Assembly (NCBI RefSeq): GCF_000701405.1
Contig: NZ_JNIV01000141.1
Location: forward strand, 1-8,828
Origin: Deinococcus marmoris DSM 12784
GTDB lineage: Bacteria > Deinococcota > Deinococci > Deinococcales > Deinococcaceae
Reading direction: 5' to 3'
Length of the DNA: 8,828 nt
A model generated the notes under the pieces. It made no database searches. It was not told where the DNA came from and worked only from the letters and a program-made list of their open reading frames with translations. The translations under genes and the position numbers were made by a program. This document shows positions 5,347 to 8,828 of this stretch, piece after piece. Numbering within the stretch: the stretch's first letter is position 1; each line of letters opens with the position of its first letter.

Positions 5347-6215
5347 CTACACGCGTCCAACCCGAGCCGGGCAAGAATCCGGGGGTGCTCCTGCCCGTTG
5401 GCGGGCGAGACGCGGCCCGCACGGTAGCGGGTGGGCACGGCGCAGGCGCTCCAGCCAGTCGTTTCAGGCGTGACCTGCACCACCGCCCCCACGCGCGCGT
5501 CCGGGTAAGGCTGATCCAGCAGCAGGTTGCCCAGGCTGTACAGCACCAGCGCCGTGCCTATCCGCTCGTGGCCTTGCAGCACATGCGGTCCGCTGCCCAC
5601 GATCAGGTCCGCTCCCGCCGCCGCCAGTTCGCGGGCCAGTCGGCGCTGCCTCGCCGTGACCGGACCATATTCCGCGCCCCAGTGAACGCCGACCACCACC
5701 ACCTGTGCCCGCCGCGCGCCTTCCCGGATGGCGGCCAGGGGGGGCGGCGTGTGGCCGTCATCAAAAAACGCAACCCAGGCGACGGGAACACCGCGCACCC
5801 GCGTCAGGGTCAGCCCGCGCGTGACCGGAGTTAGGCCGCTTGCCCGCAGAACCTGCCGCGTCTGCGACTGTCCACGCACGCCGCCGTCCAGCGTGTGGTT
5901 GTTCTCCAGGCCGAGGTGGGTGAAAGCGCTCAGAGCCGCCACCCCGGCGGGCGGTCCGCGCAGGTCCAGGCCGCTGCCCTGGTGCGGCTGCGTGGTCAGC
6001 GGCGACTCCAGGTTGCCGAACGTGGCGTCGGCCCTGAGCGCCGCCCGCACACCCGCAAGCGCAGCGCCCCAGTCTGCGGCGTTCATCTGGGCCACCGCGC
6101 GCCCCACGCTCACGTCCCCCACCAGCGCAAACGTCAGCGGCGCGGTTTCCTCTCGCCCGCCAGACGTCAGGGCCAGCAGGCCGAGGGCCGCCAGCAAGAC
6201 AGCGCTCGCCCTCAC
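5343..6215 (-). CDS. CapA family (PGA_cap, metallophosphatase-like) exported protein
   Basis: 290 aa from a GTG start. A signal peptide (1-19) precedes a CapA/PGA_cap domain, a calcineurin-like metallophosphoesterase fold named after the poly-gamma-glutamate capsule protein. Family motifs appear in order: GDVSVGR (33-39), NLESPLT (68-74), ENNHTLDGG (104-112), VHWGAEY (177-183), GPHVLQG (209-215) and LYSLGN (225-230). Most presumed metal or active-site residues are kept, but the usual G-x-H-P-H reads GSGPH, so one commonly conserved His is Gly209. The C-terminus (255-290) has two Cys (258, 289). No other capsule genes (CapB, CapC) are nearby, so a role in poly-gamma-glutamate is not supported; many family members act on other envelope polymers. 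It begins 13 nt after the DUF3160 stop and overlaps the next gene by 4 bp, so it is the middle gene of an operon. The frame is closed upstream by a stop, which fixes the GTG start. Confidence 0.9.
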   Translation of the reverse strand: MRASAVLLAALGLLALTSGGREETAPLTFALVGDVSVGRAVAQMNAADWGAALAGVRAALRADATFGNLESPLTTQPHQGSGLDLRGPPAGVAALSAFTHLGLENNHTLDGGVRGQSQTRQVLRASGLTPVTRGLTLTRVRGVPVAWVAFFDDGHTPPPLAAIREGARRAQVVVVGVHWGAEYGPVTARQRRLARELAAAGADLIVGSGPHVLQGHERIGTALVLYSLGNLLLDQPYPDARVGAVVQVTPETTGWSACAVPTRYRAGRVSPANGQEHPRILARLGLDACR

Positions 6216-6239
6216 TTCACCACCATCTTCACTTCACCA
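6212..6239 (-). repeat. 11-bp direct repeat spanning the DUF3160 stop and CapA start
   Basis: TCACTTCACCA occurs at 6212-6222 and again at 6229-6239, a 17-nt period. On the coding (minus) strand one copy carries the stop codon of the DUF3160 gene and the other the GTG start of the CapA-like gene. It looks like a small local duplication that set the spacing between the two genes. Confidence 0.6.
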
Positions 6240-8271
6240 AGATGCCGTCCAGCCACGGATGCACCGGGGGCAGCTTGCCCGCCTTCAGCCGCACGCGCCA
6301 CGCCTCGTCGGTCAGCCGCTGTGAGACGGGAACCGCGAACTCGTACTGCGAGTACACGCCGCCGCGCGCGATCTGCTGCCCGCCGCGCCCGTCCGGCACC
6401 ACCGCGTACACCTCGTGGATGGTGCCGGTGGCCTCCTCCAGCGCAAGGCCACCCGCCGTCGCCACATCCGCCACCACGCCCGCGTAGGGTTGCTCGTCAA
6501 AGGAGGGTGCGCCGCCGTCGTCCCCACCCTCGGGATCGGTGCTGGCAATCTTGAGCTGCTCCAGCCAGCCGCCGAAGAAGTGGATGCGGTCATAGCTGTC
6601 ACGGCTCAGGGGCTGCCCGGCCAGTTGTTTGGCGCTGACGGTCTTCAGAAACGCCAGCATGTCGCGCAGCTCCGCCAGGTTGTTGTCGGTGCGCTCGGAA
6701 AGAATATTCTGATCGGTGAGGACACGGCGAGTCAGCGCTTCCAGGGCCAGCAGGCGGATCCAGACCTGGGAGGCAGGCTCTACATAGCCGCGCGGGTGTT
6801 CGGGCTGCTCGCCCCCACCCATCTCCACCATGACCTGCTTGGCGTACAGCAGCGTGTCGTGGCGCAGCTCGGTCCACGATCCCAGCGCGGTGAGCATTTC
6901 CTTGCGCGTCCACGCGGGCGTCCGCATGAAGGCGGGGTAACGGCTGTCGCGCGCCTCTGGCACAGCGAGCGCTTGCAACACATATAGCCAGCCGCTGTAG
7001 ACGTTGGCGTTCCAGTCGGCGGGTTTCAGGGCCGCAAACTGCGCGCGGGTCTTTGTCATCTGCGGGCCGTAGTTGGCATAGGCGGTGTCGCCCAGCTTGC
7101 CCAGCTCGTTCAGTGCGGCGCTGCTGCCCAGGGCGGCGAGCAGGTCCAGGCCACGCGGCAGGGCACGCGGCTTCTGTTCGGTGCCCACCTCGCGGTAGAC
7201 GAGTTGTTGCAGGGCCGCGCCGTCCAGCGTGAAGCGCTGTCCCATCAGCCGGAAGCCCAGCGTCTCGCGCTGGCGGACGTCTGCGCCCTCACCGGGTTTT
7301 GCCACCACGAAAACGCTGTTGACGCGCGGCGGCGGCAGCTTGGAAAGGGCCGCCTGAAATGCTGTCAGGGTGCTTGCCTCGCCCAGCTTGCGAATGTTGC
7401 CACCCATAGCCGTCTGAAGTGCCGAGGCGTACTGCCGGTAGTTCAGATCGTCACTCGCGCCGATCAGCAGCGTGGTGGGATCGTACAGACGCGCCCACAG
7501 CTTCTGCGCCTGGGCGTCTCCAGTCAGGAGGCTCGTGATCAGCGCCGCCGTGCGCGTCTCGTCGGGCTTCGTGACCCGCAGGTTGATACGGCCCAGCCAG
7601 GTCAGCGTGCGGAAGTAGCGTTTCAGTGTCTCGGAGCGGGTGTAGTGGCCGCGCGGCACATACTGGGAATAGTCTTCCAGCATCTCCGAGGCCGCGAAGA
7701 TGGGTGAGAGAGCGGCTCCAGCGTGGGCGTCAATCAGTTTCAACTCTGCGGCCACCAGCGGTGCGACTTCTGCCGGTACCGGGGAGGCTGGGTCCGCCAG
7801 TTTCTGCGCGACAGCCAGATACGCCAGCGCCCGCCGCGCGTCAGTCTCAAGTGGCGTGCCGCGCAGCGCCTTCAACTGCTTGTGCGCGCTGACCACCAGC
7901 CGCGCCGTGAGCTGCCGGGCCGTCGGCGCGAGCGTCTCGCGCTCCAGATCGCGCAGCAACTTGTCAAACACCAGGTGATAGATGTGCAGCACCGAGTCCG
8001 TGGTCACGAAGATCGGCTGCTCGGCGTACCGGGTGGCCTCGTACACCGCGTCGAACTGCCGCCACCCGGCAGGGGCGATCACGAAGCCCTGGCGGGAGAG
8101 GGCCGCGCGCTGCGCCGCGTTCAGGGTGGGAAAATTCAGGTCCGGGTTACCCCTGAGCAGGCCGGGGTTGCTGAGGGCGTTGAGGTTGACCGGCAGCGTG
8201 GACGCCGCCCCCATACCGGCAGAAAGGGTGATGAAACACGACAGGGCCACCATCAACCGGGAAGGCATCAT
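6229..8271 (-). CDS. DUF3160 family exported protein, first gene of the operon
   Basis: 680 aa from the chosen ATG at 8271. Residues 1-24 form a signal peptide (core LMVALSCFITLSAGM, small residues GAAS before the mature part). The whole mature protein matches DUF3160. Landmarks are FVTTDSVLHIYHLVFDKLL (88-106), YVPRGHYTRSETLKRYFRTL (204-223), GSWTELRHDTLLYAKQ (464-479), GYVEP (495-499), DVATAGGLALEEATG (602-616) and IARGGVYSQYEF (634-645). The fold is mainly helical apart from the C-terminal part. The family has no established biochemical role; its many conserved Asp, Glu, His and Tyr residues would allow a binding or enzymatic function. The frame is open up to 8391, but the extra residues are Arg/Pro-rich and would mask the signal peptide. 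ATGs at 8280, 8271 and 8268 are the real options. The -10 box at 8281-8286 puts the mRNA start near 8274, which favours 8271 or 8268 and a leaderless message. Confidence 0.93.
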   Translation of the reverse strand: MMPSRLMVALSCFITLSAGMGAASTLPVNLNALSNPGLLRGNPDLNFPTLNAAQRAALSRQGFVIAPAGWRQFDAVYEATRYAEQPIFVTTDSVLHIYHLVFDKLLRDLERETLAPTARQLTARLVVSAHKQLKALRGTPLETDARRALAYLAVAQKLADPASPVPAEVAPLVAAELKLIDAHAGAALSPIFAASEMLEDYSQYVPRGHYTRSETLKRYFRTLTWLGRINLRVTKPDETRTAALITSLLTGDAQAQKLWARLYDPTTLLIGASDDLNYRQYASALQTAMGGNIRKLGEASTLTAFQAALSKLPPPRVNSVFVVAKPGEGADVRQRETLGFRLMGQRFTLDGAALQQLVYREVGTEQKPRALPRGLDLLAALGSSAALNELGKLGDTAYANYGPQMTKTRAQFAALKPADWNANVYSGWLYVLQALAVPEARDSRYPAFMRTPAWTRKEMLTALGSWTELRHDTLLYAKQVMVEMGGGEQPEHPRGYVEPASQVWIRLLALEALTRRVLTDQNILSERTDNNLAELRDMLAFLKTVSAKQLAGQPLSRDSYDRIHFFGGWLEQLKIASTDPEGGDDGGAPSFDEQPYAGVVADVATAGGLALEEATGTIHEVYAVVPDGRGGQQIARGGVYSQYEFAVPVSQRLTDEAWRVRLKAGKLPPVHPWLDGILVK

Positions 8272-8280
8272 GATGTCCAT

Positions 8281-8286
8281 ACAGTA
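8281..8286 (-). promoter_or_regulatory. -10 box TACTGT of the three-gene operon, leaderless type
   Basis: On the minus strand TACTGT fits TANNNT and ends 9 nt before the ATG at 8271, almost the same spacing as for the lipoprotein gene. No Shine-Dalgarno sequence precedes any candidate start. The -35 position (about 8304-8309, GGTGCA) is poor, so an activator may be needed. Confidence 0.45.
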
Positions 8287-8327
8287 CACAGTGGGGCGAG
8301 TGCTGCACCCGCGCCGCAGGACGTGCG

Positions 8328-8403
8328 AACTGGGGCCTCGCCTGGGCGGGCAACCACGCCGAACTCGCGGTTGGTGGGAACGCACAGGCAAGCGGCCCCA
8401 GTT
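8328..8403. repeat. Long imperfect inverted repeat upstream of the operon promoter
   Basis: AACTGGGGCC (8328-8337) is the exact reverse complement of GGCCCCAGTT (8394-8403). Inside, GCCTG (8340-8344) pairs with CAGGC (8385-8389), and CAACC (8351-8355) with GGTTG (8369-8373), so either strand could fold into a branched 76-nt stem. It lies about 55-130 bp upstream of the predicted operon start and has no U-tract at either end, which argues against a terminator. It could be an operator, a small RNA or the scar of a mobile element. Confidence 0.5.
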
Positions 8404-8546
8404 ACAGACAGCGGCTCCAGAGTGAACTGCCCTACCGGCTGGCAGACCCCCAGCATCACTGCGTGACCTTCTCGCCGCCCAGACTTAGAGCGTGTTTATC
8501 AATGGTTCGGACAGTTTTGACGAAAAGTAGGGGTGGCCCAAAAAAC

Positions 8547-8593
8547 GGGTCTCCGGTAGGGTGAGGTTCTCAAGCCCACACCCAAGGAGACCC
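8547..8593 (+). promoter_or_regulatory. Nested hairpin that buries the transposase ribosome-binding site
   Basis: GGGTCTCC (8547-8554) is exactly complementary to GGAGACCC (8586-8593), which contains most of the Shine-Dalgarno AAGGAG (8584-8589). Inside, GGGTG (8559-8563) pairs with CACCC (8579-8583). A transcript entering from outside would fold this 13-bp structure and hide the ribosome-binding site. This is the strategy known from IS10 and IS50 to block transposase synthesis from read-through RNA. The ATG at 8595 follows 5 nt after the AAGGAG. Confidence 0.6.
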
Positions 8594-8594
8594 A

Positions 8595-8828
8595 ATGACT
8601 ATTTTACCTGTGCTGCTCACCCTGCTCAATCTCCCCGCTGCCCAACAGCGTTTTTTCCTCCACCTGATGCCGGTGTGGCAGGCCATTCCTGGCCGAATCA
8701 ATGCCCTGAATCTCAGCCGTTACAGCGGACTCCACGAACGTACCTTCCGCCGATGGTTTCAAAAGGCCCTCCCGTGGAATACGCTCCAATAGAGCGTACC
8801 GGAACTCCTCGTGCGGCTGGGCGCACTC
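8595..8828 (+). pseudogene. IS transposase, N-terminal part with an in-frame TAG; incomplete at window end
   Basis: The ATG at 8595 has a good ribosome-binding site (AAGGAG, 8584-8589). The first 65 codons give the N-terminal region of a DDE transposase of a type common in Deinococcus, with a helix-turn-helix-like segment NLSRYSGLHERTFRRWFQKA (about residues 39-58). A TAG at 8790-8792 interrupts the frame, but the same frame continues sensibly as SVPELLVRLGAL to the window edge. The simplest reading is a nonsense mutation, for instance from a Gln CAG codon, that inactivates the copy. The catalytic DDE domain is outside the window. A family number cannot be given from this part alone. Confidence 0.75.

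Larger units (their letters stand above)
8488..8828 (+). mobile_element. Left part of an insertion sequence, cut by the window end
   Basis: A transposase gene of IS type begins at 8595. The element probably begins in the A/T-rich stretch starting GAGCGTGTTTATCAAT (from 8488) and including CAGTTTTGAC (8512-8521). The exact left end, inverted repeats and target duplication cannot be fixed because the right end is outside the window. The element points away from the DUF3160 operon. Confidence 0.6.

Noticed and set aside
8272..8391. Longer start for the DUF3160 protein at 8391
   Set aside because: The extra residues are Arg/Pro-rich, sit before a normal signal peptide and would overlap the predicted promoter.
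4627..8466. Many plus-strand open frames opposite the minus-strand operon (such as 4627-5427, 5193-5834, 7723-8466)
   Set aside because: They are shadows of well-supported, motif-bearing genes on the minus strand in GC-rich DNA.

Overview
The window looks like chromosomal or accessory DNA from a Deinococcus-type bacterium. The evidence is the high GC with strong G/C at wobble positions, a prepilin and an IS transposase that resemble deinococcal proteins, and two genes whose starts have no Shine-Dalgarno sequence but a TANNNT -10 box about 10 nt upstream, the arrangement known for leaderless genes in Deinococcus. The genus call is inference; no rRNA or other marker gene is present.

Layout, left to right. 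(1) 1-653: a structured, relatively A/T-rich leader and one type IV prepilin-like gene, closed by a perfect 46-bp palindrome that should act as a terminator. (2) 735-1642: about 900 nt with no convincing protein gene. It holds the 3' half of a tRNA-Arg(UCU) gene that lacks a matching 5' half, followed by its own terminator hairpin. This is the usual footprint of an attachment site used by tyrosine-recombinase elements. Next comes a run of consecutive stem-loops ending in a C/G hairpin (1441-1610) that may be a structured RNA. (3) 1643-3874: a 743-aa lipoprotein with Ig-like middle domains and a C-terminal part carrying seven regularly spaced Trp motifs, best read as a seven-bladed beta-propeller. 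(4) 3875-4746: a gene-poor, apparently decayed stretch. (5) 4747-8271, minus strand: a tight three-gene operon transcribed DUF3160 protein, then CapA-like protein, then a small secreted protein with a DxTGDGxPE calcium-loop-like motif. The last two overlap by 4 bp (ATGA). (6) 8281-8487: an intergenic stretch with a long imperfect inverted repeat. (7) about 8488-8828: the left part of an IS element. The Shine-Dalgarno of its transposase lies inside a nested hairpin, and the reading frame has an in-frame TAG after 65 codons.

Together the genes are mainly exported or cell-surface functions: a pilin, a surface lipoprotein, and a secreted trio of DUF3160, CapA-like and FG-GAP-like proteins. They are interleaved with signs of mobile DNA (tRNA-half scar, truncated IS, gene-poor decayed stretches). 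The operon is the best candidate for an undescribed functional unit: all three proteins carry signal peptides, and the tight junctions imply co-expression, probably at the cell envelope. None of the three can be given a biochemical reaction from sequence alone.
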